This document shows positions 1-9,893 of a stretch of 64,000 bases of DNA, piece by piece (the first letter of the stretch is position 1; the number at the start of each line of letters is the position of its first letter). The stretch is from Marinifaba aquimaris (GTDB taxonomy: Bacteria; Pseudomonadota; Gammaproteobacteria; Enterobacterales; Alteromonadaceae). The stretch is taken from the NCBI RefSeq assembly GCF_013328345.1, contig NZ_JABULX010000011.1, positions 1 to 64,000 on the forward strand, written 5' to 3'. The position numbers and the translations under genes are program-made. The notes beneath the pieces are model-generated. The model did not search any database and was not told the origin of the DNA. It saw only the letters and a list, made by a program, of their open reading frames with translations.

Positions 1-469
1 ACAAGCTCTACTGACAGATAGCTTGGTTATGTTTTTTTCTTCAATAACGCGTTGCGTTGCTTTTTTGTGATACGTACTCCGAAATCTTTATCAAGTACAT
101 CGACTATCGTTTCAAAGAATTGTGCTTTTATCTTGGTATCTTCTAGCTCTTTTTCGAGGGCTTTGATTTTTTGCTCAGGTGTTAAGTCATTGGGTTTAGA
201 CATAAGGGGAAGCTCATTCATATGATTGGGAGTACCTTTACTCCAATCTAGTTGACCATATCGGCGAAGCCAAGTTAAAACGGTTGAAGCCCCTTGTATT
301 CCATAGTGGTTTTGCGCTTGTTTGTAAGTACATTCGCCTTTTTCTACTTTATCAACGACGGATAATTTAAAGGCAAGTGAATAATCTTTTTGTGTACGCT
401 TAGTTATTGGTTTCATTATCTTCTCCAAATTGAAGTTGGAAAAGTGTCAACCTTATTCAGGACGGGTCA
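1..469 (-). mobile_element. Partial IS3-family insertion sequence (orfA end)
   Basis: The left edge of the window cuts an insertion sequence. The visible part contains the upstream terminal repeat and all of orfA; orfB and the other end lie outside. The outer end reads, on the minus strand, TGACCCGTCCTGAATAAGG followed by TTGACAC (444-469), beginning TG as IS3-family ends do. It stops ten bases before the pyruvate kinase terminator, so the element landed just downstream of pyk without breaking it. No target duplication can be checked because the far end is missing. Confidence 0.8.
27..428 (-). CDS. IS3-family transposase OrfA
   Basis: A 133-residue protein with a helix-turn-helix of the IS3 OrfA type. 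Residues about 15-60 hold the DNA-binding part (YSLAFKLSVVDKV, then a TVLTWLRRYG recognition region). A leucine-zipper-like coiled coil follows at about 82-112 (LTPEQKIKALEKELEDTKIK). OrfA binds the element ends and, after -1 frameshifting, forms the OrfAB transposase with the DDE domain from orfB. A run of seven A followed by C (minus strand, 31-38), a few codons before the stop, is a plausible slippery site for this. The ATG is preceded by GGAGA. orfB should begin just left of the window, so I cannot tell whether the element is intact. Confidence 0.85.
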   Translation of the reverse strand: MEKIMKPITKRTQKDYSLAFKLSVVDKVEKGECTYKQAQNHYGIQGASTVLTWLRRYGQLDWSKGTPNHMNELPLMSKPNDLTPEQKIKALEKELEDTKIKAQFFETIVDVLDKDFGVRITKKQRNALLKKKT

Positions 470-477
470 CCAACAAT

Positions 478-506
478 AAAAAAGCCCGCTTAAAGCGGGC
501 TTTTTT
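478..506 (-). terminator. Terminator of pyk
   Basis: GCCCGCT-TAA-AGCGGGC, a 7-bp GC-rich stem with a 3-base loop, flanked by six A and six T. It follows the pyk stop codon by about 20 bases and works on the minus strand. The flanking A and T runs make it potentially bidirectional. Confidence 0.9.
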
Positions 507-525
507 ACAATGCTATATTGAATAA

Positions 526-1959
526 TTATGCACGAACAATGCGAAGCGTGTTAGTTGCACCAACAGTTTCCATATCGTCACCTGAAGTCAGTAATACTAA
601 GTCACCATCTTCAAGTTTATCGTCTGCTTTAAGTGCAGATAAAATATCCTTAGTTAATTCACCCGTCTTACTTTGAGTTGAATCAAAGTAGAAAGGCTGA
701 ACACCACGGTATAACGCAGATGCGTTTAATGCTGACTCATGACGAGATAAAGAGAAAATAGTAATGCCTGAGCTAATACGAGACATCAGTTTAGCCGTGT
801 TACCAGATTCAGTTAGCGATACAATTGCCTTGATACCATTCATGTGGTTTGCAGCGTACATTGCTGATAATGCAATTGTTTCAGGAACTGAATCAAACTC
901 TTCACTTAATCTGTGCTTAGAAGCAAGGATACTTGGGTGAGCTTCGGCACCTACAGCAACACCAGCCATAGAAGTAACTGTTTCAATTGGGTATTTACCC
1001 GCAGCTGTTTCACCAGAAAGCATTACTGCATCAGTACCATCTAATACCGCGTTTGCAACGTCCATCACTTCTGCACGTGTTGGCATTGGGTTATCAATCA
1101 TTGATTCCATCATCTGCGTTGCAGTGATAACTGTGCGGTTTAATTGGCGCGAGCGTGAGATTAATTTCTTTTGCTTGCTAACAAGTGCTGGGTCACCAAT
1201 TTCAACACCTAAATCACCACGAGCAACCATGACCACGTCGCAGTTTGTGATGATATCGTCGATCGCTTCATCCGTTTCAACAGTCTCTGCACGCTCAACT
1301 TTTGCAACGATTTGAGCATTTAAGCCAGCTTCTTCAGCTAATTGACGAGCTTGACGTAAATCTGCACCTGACTGAGGGAATGAAACAGCTAAGAAGTCAA
1401 CGCCAATTTTAGCGGCTAATTTGATGTCTTCTTTATCTTTAGCTGTTAAAGCTGGTGCCGATAAACCGCCACCTAATTTGTTGATGCCTTTGTTGTTTGA
1501 CAACTTGCCACCAATGCTTACTTTCGTGATGATCTTGTTGCCTTCAACACGGTCAACGATGAGTTGAACACGACCGTCATCAAGTAATAATGTATCGCCA
1601 TTAACTACATCTTTTACTAAGTCTTTATAATCAAGACCAACTGCATCAACAGTACCTTCACCTTTACCCATGTCAGCATCAAGTACAAATGGTGCACCTT
1701 CTTCAAGGAAGATTGGACCATCTTTGAATGTTGAAACACGAATTTTTGGGCCTTGTAAATCACCTAAGATACCAACGTACTTACCTAGACGTTTCGCAAT
1801 TGCTCTTACATTTTCTGCACGGCCAATGTGATCTTCTGGACAGCCGTGAGAGAAATTCATGCGAACAACATTAGCACCCGCCTTGATGATACCTTCTAAG
1901 TTATCATCGCGATCCGTTGCTGGGCCTAAAGTTGTGACTATCTTGGTTCTTCTAAACAT
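526..1959 (-). CDS. pykA: Pyruvate kinase (PykA type)
   Basis: Converts phosphoenolpyruvate and ADP to pyruvate and ATP, the last step of glycolysis and the exit of the Entner-Doudoroff route. The 477 residues match the family length. Visible motifs are TKIVTTLGP at 5-13, MNFSHG at 34-39, IVAKVE at 217-222 with the catalytic lysine at 220, ARGDLG at 246-251 and TATQMMESM at 279-287. Wording throughout is closer to E. coli PykA than PykF, which would predict activation by sugar phosphates and AMP rather than fructose-1,6-bisphosphate (family inference). It lies downstream of hexR on the same strand but behind a hairpin, so it probably has its own promoter. Conserved order pyk-hexR-zwf supports control by HexR. 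Confidence 0.97.
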   Translation of the reverse strand: MFRRTKIVTTLGPATDRDDNLEGIIKAGANVVRMNFSHGCPEDHIGRAENVRAIAKRLGKYVGILGDLQGPKIRVSTFKDGPIFLEEGAPFVLDADMGKGEGTVDAVGLDYKDLVKDVVNGDTLLLDDGRVQLIVDRVEGNKIITKVSIGGKLSNNKGINKLGGGLSAPALTAKDKEDIKLAAKIGVDFLAVSFPQSGADLRQARQLAEEAGLNAQIVAKVERAETVETDEAIDDIITNCDVVMVARGDLGVEIGDPALVSKQKKLISRSRQLNRTVITATQMMESMIDNPMPTRAEVMDVANAVLDGTDAVMLSGETAAGKYPIETVTSMAGVAVGAEAHPSILASKHRLSEEFDSVPETIALSAMYAANHMNGIKAIVSLTESGNTAKLMSRISSGITIFSLSRHESALNASALYRGVQPFYFDSTQSKTGELTKDILSALKADDKLEDGDLVLLTSGDDMETVGATNTLRIVRA

Positions 1960-2066
1960 ATAATTTGCTCCGCGTGCTTTTTCGCATTTTTATACCGCTA
2001 TTTATTCCTTTTGAAAAAATAACGTATTTAATTAACTTAATTAAGTTTATAGACTTTATTTTTGAA

Positions 2067-2097
2067 GAAAAAATGAAACAAAGCGTTTCATTTTTTC
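2067..2097 (-). terminator. Hairpin after hexR, probable terminator
   Basis: A perfect 13-bp inverted repeat (GAAAAAATGAAAC and its complement) with a 5-base loop begins three bases past the hexR stop. Read on the minus strand it ends in a run of T. The stem is AT-rich, so it may be weak or bidirectional. It separates hexR from pykA and implies a separate pykA promoter between 1960 and 2066. Confidence 0.6.
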
Positions 2098-2100
2098 AAT

Positions 2101-2955
2101 TTAATCGTTGTAGTGTTTTTCGTAGCGAGAATCTCTCAAACCATCCTTTACTCGCTTCAAATTATCTCTAAATTTTGGACCACGTCTCAATGTAAAACCT
2201 GTCGCTAAGATATCGACTAATACCAGTTGGGCGATACGAGAGGCCATCGGCATGTACATATCTGTGTCTTCTGGTACGTCCATAGATAGGACAGTAGAAC
2301 AGGCTTCAGCTAATGGACTGTTACTTGCGGTGATACCGATCACAGTAGCGTCATTATTACGTGCGATATTAGCGATCTCGACTAAGCTTTTGGTGCGGCC
2401 CGTGTGAGAGATGATAACAACGACATCGCCTTCGTTGCAGTTGATACAACTCATGCGTTGCATTAACACGTCTGAGAAACAGACAACGGGTACATTAAAG
2501 CGGAAAAATTTATTTTGTGCATCTTGTGCAACTGAAGCGGATGCGCCGAGTCCAAAGAACATGATTTGACGTGCTTGGGTAAGCTGGTCAATGGCTTTGT
2601 TAACAGCTGTTGGGTTCAGAGTGCTTCTTGCACTGTCGAGAGACGCCATGGTCGATTCAAAGATTTTATTGGCATAAGCTTCTGGGCTATCGTCAGCTTC
2701 AACGTGTCGGCTGACATAAGGCGTACCATTGGCAAGGCTTTGTGCAAGATGCAGTTTGAAATCGGGGAAACCTTTGGTTTCTAGTCGACGACAAAAGCGG
2801 TTAACTGTTGGTTCACTGACTTCAGCCGCTTTAGCGAGCGTGGCGATACTAGAATGGATAGTGGTTTCCGGGGAGGCGAGAATGACTTCAGCAACTTTGC
2901 GTTCAGATTTACTAAAAGCGTGTTGGCTTTGAGTAATTTTGTCCAAAATGTTCAT
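2101..2955 (-). CDS. hexR: Transcriptional regulator HexR (RpiR family)
   Basis: Represses or activates central-carbon genes and responds to 2-keto-3-deoxy-6-phosphogluconate, the Entner-Doudoroff intermediate (known for the family). The protein has an RpiR helix-turn-helix at about 35-58 (AKAAEVSEPTVNRFCRRL) and a SIS sugar-phosphate domain at about 130-255 with SHTGRT at 183-188. Alignment by eye to E. coli HexR is nearly continuous. I chose the second ATG (MNILDKI), giving 284 residues, because it matches the family N-terminus; the upstream ATG adds only three residues. It is divergent from zwf, and a good HexR palindrome lies 30 bases upstream of its start, indicating autoregulation. Confidence 0.96.
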   Translation of the reverse strand: MNILDKITQSQHAFSKSERKVAEVILASPETTIHSSIATLAKAAEVSEPTVNRFCRRLETKGFPDFKLHLAQSLANGTPYVSRHVEADDSPEAYANKIFESTMASLDSARSTLNPTAVNKAIDQLTQARQIMFFGLGASASVAQDAQNKFFRFNVPVVCFSDVLMQRMSCINCNEGDVVVIISHTGRTKSLVEIANIARNNDATVIGITASNSPLAEACSTVLSMDVPEDTDMYMPMASRIAQLVLVDILATGFTLRRGPKFRDNLKRVKDGLRDSRYEKHYND

Positions 2956-2984
2956 AGTTAACACTTGCCTTAATTGAAACTTAT

Positions 2985-2999
2985 TGTAAACAACTTACA
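2985..2999. promoter_or_regulatory. HexR operator candidate (hexR/zwf)
   Basis: TGTAAACAACTTACA is a perfect TGTAA-N5-TTACA palindrome, the arms and spacing expected of the gammaproteobacterial HexR box (TGTAAT-N3-ATTACA). It lies in the divergent hexR-zwf intergenic region, close to hexR and about 220 bases upstream of zwf. That fits autorepression and possibly control of both directions. The core T and A next to the arms are not conserved. Confidence 0.7.
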
Positions 3000-3215
3000 A
3001 ATATGAAGGTTATTGTGCCGTTATTTTGAAAAAAATGAAAGCTAACTACTAAAAATCTGTAAGTTTTTATACAGTTTAGGTTATAAAAATGAGTTTGTTA
3101 ACCTAATTAAGGAGTTTTCGGTTGTAAAATTACACGTTTTGTAGTTATATAGCGAACCGAAAATTTAGTATTATTCATGCACATGCATATTTATTATTTC
3201 TAGACGGGAGCAAAC

Positions 3216-4685
3216 ATGGCCACTCAAACAAATGGCAAAGCCTGCGATTTTGTATTATTCGGTACAAAAGGCGATTTAGCCCGCCGTAAGTTATTACCAG
3301 CTTTATACCAACTTGAAAAAGCTAACTTACTACACGACGACACACGTATTATCGGTGTTGCTCGTTACGACTACTCTCAAGCAGACTACGTTGCATTAGT
3401 AGAAGAAGCACTTAACACATTCCAAAAAGAAGAATTAGACCAAACAGTTTGGACAAAATTCAAAGCGCGTTTAGATTACTGTGAAGTTAACTTACGCGAA
3501 GCTTCAGCATTTGCGGCGCTACGTGACCATGTCGATCTAGATGCACGTGTGATGGTTAACTACATGTCTACACCGCCTTCGATCTTCGGCAATATTTGTG
3601 AAGGTTTACACGAAGCGGGTCTAATTAACAATGAAACACGTGTTGTATTAGAAAAGCCAATCGGGCACGATTTAGCTTCTTCTGCGGTCATTAACGACCA
3701 AGTAGCTCGTTTCTTCTCAGAGGACCAAACTTACCGCATTGACCACTACTTAGGTAAAGAGACGGTACTTAACTTATTAGCATTGCGTTTTGCTAACTCT
3801 ATCTTTACTACAAACTGGGATCACAACTGTATTGACCATGTTCAAATCACTGTTGCTGAAGAAGTTGGCATTGAAGGTCGTTGGGGTTATTTCGACGATG
3901 CGGGTCAAATGCGTGACATGGTTCAAAACCATTTATTACAAGTATTATCACTTGTTGCGATGGAACCACCAGCGTCTATCGATGCAAATAGTGTACGTGA
4001 CGAGAAATTAAAAGTTCTTAAATCTATTCGTACAATCGATGAGAGCAATGTAGCTGAAAAAACGGTTCGTGGTCAGTACACAGCCGGTGAATTCAATGGT
4101 CAACCAGCGCCTGGTTACCTTGAAGAAGAAGGTGCGAATACAGAAAGTAACACTGAATCGTTTGCCGCTATTCGTGTTGACATTGATAACTGGCGTTGGG
4201 CAGGTGTACCTTTCTATCTGAGAACAGGTAAACGTCTTCCTACAAAACTGACTGAAATTGTGGTTCATTTCAAACCATTGCCGCACAATATTTTTGCAGG
4301 CCAACAAGGACAATTACCAGACAACAAATTAATCATTCGCTTACAACCACATGAAGGTGTAGAGATTCAGGTTATGAACAAAGTACCTGGTCTTGGTAAG
4401 CAAATGGAATTACAACAAACTAAATTAGATTTAAGCTTCTCTGAAACATTCAAGGATGCGCGTATTGCCGATGCATACGAGCGCTTATTACTTGAAGCAT
4501 TAATGGGTAACCAATCTCTATTTGTCCGTCGTGATGAAGTTGAAGCCGCTTGGACATATGTCGATGGCATTATCGCAGCTTGGAAAGCAAGTGGTGAAAA
4601 ACCAGAGCCATATGCTGCAGGTAGCTGGGGCCCTCAAGGTGCATTTGACTTAATGTCTAAAGACGGCCGTGAATGGGATAAATAA
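3216..4685 (+). CDS. zwf: Glucose-6-phosphate 1-dehydrogenase
   Basis: Oxidises glucose-6-phosphate to 6-phosphogluconolactone and makes NADPH, the entry to the oxidative pentose phosphate and Entner-Doudoroff routes. At 489 residues it has the usual length. The dinucleotide-binding motif GTKGDLA is at 16-22, EKPIG at 146-150, and the catalytic substrate-binding motif RIDHYLGKE at 174-182. The ATG has a GGGAG ribosome site seven bases upstream. It is the first gene of a tight operon with pgl, edd, glk and eda, with gaps of only 4 to 16 bases. The long divergent upstream region with a HexR palindrome suggests HexR control. Confidence 0.98.
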   Translation: MATQTNGKACDFVLFGTKGDLARRKLLPALYQLEKANLLHDDTRIIGVARYDYSQADYVALVEEALNTFQKEELDQTVWTKFKARLDYCEVNLREASAFAALRDHVDLDARVMVNYMSTPPSIFGNICEGLHEAGLINNETRVVLEKPIGHDLASSAVINDQVARFFSEDQTYRIDHYLGKETVLNLLALRFANSIFTTNWDHNCIDHVQITVAEEVGIEGRWGYFDDAGQMRDMVQNHLLQVLSLVAMEPPASIDANSVRDEKLKVLKSIRTIDESNVAEKTVRGQYTAGEFNGQPAPGYLEEEGANTESNTESFAAIRVDIDNWRWAGVPFYLRTGKRLPTKLTEIVVHFKPLPHNIFAGQQGQLPDNKLIIRLQPHEGVEIQVMNKVPGLGKQMELQQTKLDLSFSETFKDARIADAYERLLLEALMGNQSLFVRRDEVEAAWTYVDGIIAAWKASGEKPEPYAAGSWGPQGAFDLMSKDGREWDK

Positions 4686-4695
4686 GGGATTACTG

Positions 4696-5391
4696 ATGAA
4701 TTTAGTTGAATTTAAAGATACCAATGAATTAAACCCCGCTTTCGCTGAACGCGTAGCTGGTTTATTAGCCGATGCAATTGCTGACAAAGGTAAAGCTTCA
4801 TTAGTTGTTTCTGGTGGTAGTACACCATTACCTTTTTTCAAAGCTTTATGTCAAAAAGACATTGCTTGGGAAAACGTTACTATCACGCTCGCGGACGAGC
4901 GTTGGGTAGACGGTGATCACAAAGATTCAAATACAGCATTAGTAAAAGCGAACCTATTACAAGACAAAGCAGCGGCAGCTACATTTGCTGAAATTAAAAC
5001 TTCCGAAGCATCTGCTTTTGGTGCAGAGGCAAATGTAACGCAAAGTTTAGCGTCTTTATCATTACCGATTGATGTTTTAATTCTAGGTATGGGTGAAGAT
5101 GGTCACACTGCATCTTTATTCCCATGTTCAGAACAAATTAAGCAAGGTTTTGAATCAGAAGATTTGGTTGTTGCGGTAAAACCAACAACTGCGCCACATG
5201 AGCGCATGTCGTTAACGCTTAAATCATTATTACAATCTAAGCAAATTTTCCTTCACCTTGTGGGTGAAAATAAAAAAGTTGTATTAGATCAAGCATTAGC
5301 GTCAGATGACATCTACGAAATGCCTATTAGAGCAATATTAAAACAAGAACAAACTCCTGTAGATGTGATTTACACTGCAATTAAGGCCTGA
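4696..5391 (+). CDS. pgl: 6-phosphogluconolactonase
   Basis: Hydrolyses 6-phosphogluconolactone to 6-phosphogluconate, the step between Zwf and Edd/Gnd. It belongs to the NagB/SugE-like devB/SOL family, recognisable from VSGGSTPLPFFKAL near the N-terminus, LADERWV in the first third and GMGEDGHTASLFP in the middle. I chose the ATG at 4696 (MNLVEF), ten bases after the zwf stop with AAGGGA upstream. A longer reading from 4669 would overlap zwf and adds residues foreign to the family. The protein is then 231 residues, a normal length. Confidence 0.95.
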   Translation: MNLVEFKDTNELNPAFAERVAGLLADAIADKGKASLVVSGGSTPLPFFKALCQKDIAWENVTITLADERWVDGDHKDSNTALVKANLLQDKAAAATFAEIKTSEASAFGAEANVTQSLASLSLPIDVLILGMGEDGHTASLFPCSEQIKQGFESEDLVVAVKPTTAPHERMSLTLKSLLQSKQIFLHLVGENKKVVLDQALASDDIYEMPIRAILKQEQTPVDVIYTAIKA

Positions 5392-5399
5392 GGTGAAAT

Positions 5400-7223
5400 A
5401 TGAATCCTGTAGTACAGAAAGTCACGGAACGCATTATCGAGCGCAGTAAAGCGACTCGTGCAGCGTATTTAGAAAAAATTGAAAAAGCGCGAATTAAAGG
5501 TCCACATCGTGGTTCTTTATCGTGTGGTAACTTAGCTCACGGTTTTGCTGCGTGTGGTAAAGAAGATAAAGATAGCCTTAAAGCTTTTACTAAAGCAAAC
5601 ATCGGTATCATTAACTCATACAACGATATGCTTTCAGCGCACCAGCCTTACGAACAATATCCAGATATCATTCGTGAAGCCGTTAAAGAAGTAGGTAGTG
5701 TTGCTCAGGTTGCTGGTGGTGTACCAGCTATGTGTGATGGTGTTACACAAGGTCAAGACGGCATGGACTTAAGTCTGATGAGCCGTGACGTGATTGCAAT
5801 GTCTTCATGTGTAGGTTTATCTCACAACATGTTCGACGGTGCTTTAATGTTAGGTATCTGTGACAAGATTGTCCCAGGCCTTGTTATGTCAGCATTAGCA
5901 TACGGTCACTTACCATTTGTATTTGTACCAGCGGGTCCAATGCCTTCAGGTATCTCAAACAAAGAAAAAGCGGCTACACGTCAGTTATTCGCTGAAGGTA
6001 AAGTTGGTCGTGATGAATTATTAGAGTCTGAATCTGCTTCTTATCACTCAGCAGGTACTTGTACTTTCTACGGTACTGCTAACTCTAACCAGCTAGTTGT
6101 TGAAGTAATGGGTCTTCACTTACCAGGTTCTTCATTCGTAAATCCAGGTACACCATTACGTGATGCATTAACTAAAGCTGCTGCTAAACAGGTAACGCGT
6201 TTAACTGATTTAGGTACTGAATACACACCAATTGGTCACATTGTTGACGAAAAATCAGTTGTAAACGGTATTGTAGCCTTGTTAGCAACGGGTGGTTCAA
6301 CTAACCATACAATGCACTTAGTTGCGATGGCTCGCGCTGCTGGTATTTTAGTTAACTGGGATGATTTCTCTGAATTATCATCAGTAACACCGCTTATCAC
6401 TCGTATTTACCCTAACGGCCAAGCTGATATCAACCACTTCGTTGCTGCGGGCGGCATGGCGTTATTATTCCGTGAATTACTAGGCGCTGGTTTACTTCAC
6501 AATGACGTTAAAACAATTTGTGGTGAAGGTCTTGAAAAATATACGAAAGAACCATTTATCGAAAATGGTGAGCTTGTATGGAAAGACGGTCCTACTGAAG
6601 CAGCTGACCCAGGTGTTATTGCTACAACTGAAAAACCATTCAAACAGGATGGTGGTGTAGTTGTTTTAGACGGTAACTTAGGTCGTGCAGTAATTAAGAC
6701 TTCTTCTATGGAAGATCCTAACGTTGTTATCGAAGCGCCTGCAGTTATTTTTGAAAGCCAACATCACTTAGACGGTGCTTTCAAAGAAGGTAAGTTAAAT
6801 AAAGATTGTATTGTTGTTGTTCGCTTCCAAGGCCCTAAAGCAATCGGTATGCCTGAACTTCACAAATTAACGCCTCCATTAGGTGTATTACAGGACAAAG
6901 GCTACAAAGTTGCTTTATTAACTGATGGTCGTATGTCTGGTGCTTCGGGTCGTGTACCTGCTGCTATCCACTTAACGCCAGAAGGCATTGATGGTGGTTT
7001 AATTGCTAAGGTGCAAGAAGGCGATATGATCCGCATCGACCCAGCTAATCAAGCTGTGACGTTATTAGTGGACGAAGCTGAATTAGCAGCTCGTAAGCCA
7101 GCTGAGCCAACTTTAGTAGCTGATGAACGTGTAGGCATGGGACGTGAGTTCTTTGGCGCACTTCGTAGCCACATGACAGGTGCCGAGCAAGGTGCTTGTA
7201 GTTTATTTGTTGATGAGAACTAA
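5400..7223 (+). CDS. edd: Phosphogluconate dehydratase
   Basis: Dehydrates 6-phosphogluconate to 2-keto-3-deoxy-6-phosphogluconate, the committed Entner-Doudoroff step. It is an IlvD/Edd-family iron-sulfur enzyme of 607 residues. Cysteines at 154 (LGIC) and 221 (AGTC) fall exactly where the cluster ligands of E. coli Edd lie. [16 protein letters not shown] (111-126) and the C-terminal [12 protein letters not shown] motif are intact. It begins nine bases after pgl and is followed closely by glk, so it is clearly operonic. Confidence 0.98.
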   Translation: MNPVVQKVTERIIERSKATRAAYLEKIEKARIKGPHRGSLSCGNLAHGFAACGKEDKDSLKAFTKANIGIINSYNDMLSAHQPYEQYPDIIREAVKEVGSVAQVAGGVPAMCDGVTQGQDGMDLSLMSRDVIAMSSCVGLSHNMFDGALMLGICDKIVPGLVMSALAYGHLPFVFVPAGPMPSGISNKEKAATRQLFAEGKVGRDELLESESASYHSAGTCTFYGTANSNQLVVEVMGLHLPGSSFVNPGTPLRDALTKAAAKQVTRLTDLGTEYTPIGHIVDEKSVVNGIVALLATGGSTNHTMHLVAMARAAGILVNWDDFSELSSVTPLITRIYPNGQADINHFVAAGGMALLFRELLGAGLLHNDVKTICGEGLEKYTKEPFIENGELVWKDGPTEAADPGVIATTEKPFKQDGGVVVLDGNLGRAVIKTSSMEDPNVVIEAPAVIFESQHHLDGAFKEGKLNKDCIVVVRFQGPKAIGMPELHKLTPPLGVLQDKGYKVALLTDGRMSGASGRVPAAIHLTPEGIDGGLIAKVQEGDMIRIDPANQAVTLLVDEAELAARKPAEPTLVADERVGMGREFFGALRSHMTGAEQGACSLFVDEN

Positions 7224-7239
7224 TTAAGGAATTAATCGG

Positions 7240-8196
7240 ATGATTAATTTAATTGCAGATATAGGTGGTACCAATATTCGTATTGCGCGATTAAGCCAAG
7301 CGAATACTGATTTTTCTGCAATCCGTACATATGCTGTGGCTGACTTTGAGAAGTTTGAAGGTGCTATTGCACAGTATCAATCGGATGAAGGGATAGCACA
7401 ATTAGATCATGTTTGTATCGCTATTGCATGCCCGGTAAACGGTGATGTAGTGTCGATGACCAATCATTCATGGTCTTTTTCGATTACAGATGTACAACAG
7501 AAGCTAAATTTAAAAAGCTTCTTAGTGATCAACGACTTTACCGCTCAAGCAATGGCATTGCCATTCTTGAGCAATGAAAACAAAATTCAAGTTGGCGGTG
7601 AGCAAGCTGACACAACAAAACCTATGGTTGTATACGGCCCAGGTACTGGCCTAGGCGTTGCTCATTTAGTCAATACTGGCAAAGGTTATATGCCTTTACC
7701 AGGCGAGGGCGGACATGTCACTTTCGCGCCAATTGGTGAACTTGAACAGCAAATTAACCAAGTACTGGCTGATTTGTATGCTCATGTCTCAGTTGAGCGT
7801 TTAGTGTCTGGTCCGGGTTTATACGCAATTTACCAAGCTATATGTAAAATAAAAAAGGTTGATGCGATTTACCACACTCCTGCATCTGTATGTCAAGCTG
7901 CACTAGAGGGCAATGATGAATACAGCAAACTCGCATTAAATACTTTTTGTGAAGTAATGGGCAGTTTGGGCGGCAACCTAGCACTTAATATAGGTGCATA
8001 TGGTGGCGTCTTTATCGCAGGTGGTATTGTGCCGCGTTTTATTGAATTTTTAAAAGCGAGTGACTTTAGAAAACGATTCGAAGAAAAAGGTCGCTTTAAG
8101 GACTATTTAAGTCCTATCCCTGTTTATGTTGTAACCGAGGAACAACCTGGACTACTCGGTGCTGCCGCTTATTTAGCGCAGAATATAGAGGTTTAA
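7240..8196 (+). CDS. glk: Glucokinase
   Basis: ATP-dependent phosphorylation of glucose to glucose-6-phosphate, feeding Zwf in the same operon. The protein is a 318-residue member of the bacterial glucokinase family (hexokinase/actin fold). The phosphate-binding motif ADIGGTNIR is at about 6-14, a [11 protein letters not shown] segment follows, then GPGTGLGVA and the GEGGHVTF motif. A kinase between edd and eda means the operon covers free glucose to pyruvate plus glyceraldehyde-3-phosphate without needing a PTS. It starts 16 bases after edd, with AAGGA upstream. Confidence 0.96.
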   Translation: MINLIADIGGTNIRIARLSQANTDFSAIRTYAVADFEKFEGAIAQYQSDEGIAQLDHVCIAIACPVNGDVVSMTNHSWSFSITDVQQKLNLKSFLVINDFTAQAMALPFLSNENKIQVGGEQADTTKPMVVYGPGTGLGVAHLVNTGKGYMPLPGEGGHVTFAPIGELEQQINQVLADLYAHVSVERLVSGPGLYAIYQAICKIKKVDAIYHTPASVCQAALEGNDEYSKLALNTFCEVMGSLGGNLALNIGAYGGVFIAGGIVPRFIEFLKASDFRKRFEEKGRFKDYLSPIPVYVVTEEQPGLLGAAAYLAQNIEV

Positions 8197-8200
8197 TATT

Positions 8201-8851
8201 ATGAGTAATAACTGGAAAACACCATCTTCTGAAATTTTAGCGCAAGGTACAGTAGTACCTGTCTTAGTATTTAATAAATTAGAAGATGCGTTACCTGTAT
8301 CTGAAGCGCTTTTAGAAGGCGGCATTAAAGTATTAGAAGTAACACTACGTACTGAATGTGCTATTGATGCAATTGCATTGTTATCTGAAAAGTTACCAGA
8401 AGCGGTAACTGGTGCGGGTACAATTATCACACCTGAGCAGTATTCTGCAGTAGAAGCTGCTGGCGGTCAATTTGGTATTAGCCCAGGTTTGACACCTAAT
8501 TTATTAACAGCAGCGAATAAAGGCACAATGCCACTTATTCCTGGTATCTCATCTATTTCAGAAATGATGACGGGTATTGAGCATGGCTATGACTGCTTCA
8601 AGTTCTTCCCAGCTGAAGCTGCCGGTGGCGTACCAATGTTAAAATCAATTGCTGGCCCATGCCCACAGATTAAGTTCTGTCCAACAGGTGGTATTAGCCC
8701 AAGCAACTACTTAAACTACCTTAAGTTACCAAATGTAGCTTGTGTAGGTGGTTCTTGGTTAGTGCCACAAGATGCTGTTGCTGCGGGTGATTTCAAGAAA
8801 ATCACTGAGTTAGCAAAAGCAGCAGTTGAAGGTGCTCAGTCAGCAAAGTAA
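8201..8851 (+). CDS. eda: KHG/KDPG aldolase
   Basis: Cleaves 2-keto-3-deoxy-6-phosphogluconate to pyruvate and glyceraldehyde-3-phosphate; the family also acts on 4-hydroxy-2-oxoglutarate. In this 216-residue class I aldolase, Glu46 in LEVTLRTE is the acid-base residue and Lys134 in CFKFFPAE is the Schiff-base lysine, both at the expected positions. It is the last gene of the operon, four bases after glk, and is followed by a strong terminator. Confidence 0.97.
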   Translation: MSNNWKTPSSEILAQGTVVPVLVFNKLEDALPVSEALLEGGIKVLEVTLRTECAIDAIALLSEKLPEAVTGAGTIITPEQYSAVEAAGGQFGISPGLTPNLLTAANKGTMPLIPGISSISEMMTGIEHGYDCFKFFPAEAAGGVPMLKSIAGPCPQIKFCPTGGISPSNYLNYLKLPNVACVGGSWLVPQDAVAAGDFKKITELAKAAVEGAQSAK

Positions 8852-8871
8852 TACGACTGAATTAAACCAAT

Positions 8872-8902
8872 AAAAAAGCCAAGTCAATGACTTGGCTTTT
8901 TT
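8872..8902. terminator. Bidirectional terminator between eda and the mutarotase gene
   Basis: GCCAAGTC-AAT-GACTTGGC with six A before and six T after. It ends the plus-strand zwf-eda operon (stop 21 bases upstream) and can serve the convergent mutarotase gene on the minus strand. Confidence 0.92.
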
Positions 8903-8926
8903 GTATCTGAATCTAAAAGTGAAACA

Positions 8927-9832
8927 TCACTTAATGATTTTTATTATTTGTTGTAGGCTGTGACTTTCACCGGACTTTAAGTTTAAGTAAGGTTTAAACG
9001 CTGCAGGTTCTACACACAACATTCCCTTCCAAACTTCAGCACCCATGCCAGGCGTTTGTTCAGACACTTCTTGCCAAGGGTTCCAAACAATTAAGCTGTT
9101 GTTGCCTGAGTGTGTTAACTCGTAAGTATGAATTGGGCTTTCAATCTCAGCGTGTTCACAACGATCGATATGAACGCGATCAGTTTGTTCGCGAAAACGA
9201 TAAAGCTTAGGTGCATCAACAGATTCCCAGTTAGTTGCTTCTGCAATATAGTGAGAATTAACTAAGCCATGTAGTTCTGTGTTTTGAATATCACCAACAT
9301 TGAAGTAAGTGTGAAGGGCTGCACTGAACTCATAGCTCTGTGTGCCAGTATTCTTCGTAGTTAATTTGATTTCAATTTGCTCATCAAACGTTAAAGTTTG
9401 CGTGAGCTCAATGCCATCTTGGATTAATGCTCTATACTCAGTTGTTAGTGCAGTTAAATCAGGCGATACAGACAAGTTAAACTGCTTACCATTGAAGTCA
9501 AACTTAACAAGTTTCCAAGCAATATTTCTGACTAAACCGTGCGAAGGTAAAGTTTTGTCCGTACGATGACGACCAAACCAAGGCCAGCAAATAGGCACGC
9601 CACCACGTAAAGATTTTGAATCATCCATGTGAGAGTTCTCACTTAACCAGATCACAGGCTCACTGTGATCAACTTGCGTGAACCAAATAAGCTGGCCACC
9701 CGTTACGGCAATTGCAGCTTGGTAATCGGTGGTTTCAACCCACCAATAACTTAAACCAGAATCCAGTTGGCGTAAGCTAAGTTCGTTTGAGATTTGTTCT
9801 AAAACGGTCGAATTAATAAATGGATTTTTCAT
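8927..9832 (-). CDS. yeaD: D-hexose-6-phosphate mutarotase (YeaD family)
   Basis: Aldose-1-epimerase-like protein of 301 residues that interconverts anomers of hexose-6-phosphates. Visible family features are GGVPICWPWFGRH at about 77-89, a central AALHTYFNVGD segment with the conserved histidine, and a C-terminal VEPAAF segment. It follows gapA on the same strand, an arrangement also known in E. coli (gapA-yeaD). Here a strong terminator lies between the two, so expression would need read-through or its own promoter. The link to Zwf in this locus makes sense because Zwf uses the beta anomer of glucose-6-phosphate (inference). Confidence 0.92.
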   Translation of the reverse strand: MKNPFINSTVLEQISNELSLRQLDSGLSYWWVETTDYQAAIAVTGGQLIWFTQVDHSEPVIWLSENSHMDDSKSLRGGVPICWPWFGRHRTDKTLPSHGLVRNIAWKLVKFDFNGKQFNLSVSPDLTALTTEYRALIQDGIELTQTLTFDEQIEIKLTTKNTGTQSYEFSAALHTYFNVGDIQNTELHGLVNSHYIAEATNWESVDAPKLYRFREQTDRVHIDRCEHAEIESPIHTYELTHSGNNSLIVWNPWQEVSEQTPGMGAEVWKGMLCVEPAAFKPYLNLKSGESHSLQQIIKIIK

Positions 9833-9840
9833 AACATCTT

Positions 9841-9873
9841 AAATAATAAAAAAGGCGGCTGAATCGCCGCCTT
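9841..9873 (-). terminator. Terminator of gapA
   Basis: AAGGCGGC and GCCGCCTT form an 8-bp stem around a 6-base loop. Read on the minus strand it is followed by a T-rich tail. It lies 20 bases after the gapA stop and just before the yeaD start. Confidence 0.85.
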
Positions 9874-9893
9874 GTTGATTCATTTAATGTGGC

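Noticed and set aside
3123-3134. TGTAAAATTACA upstream of zwf as a second HexR site
   Set aside because: The arms match but the spacing is two bases instead of five, so it does not fit the operator model.
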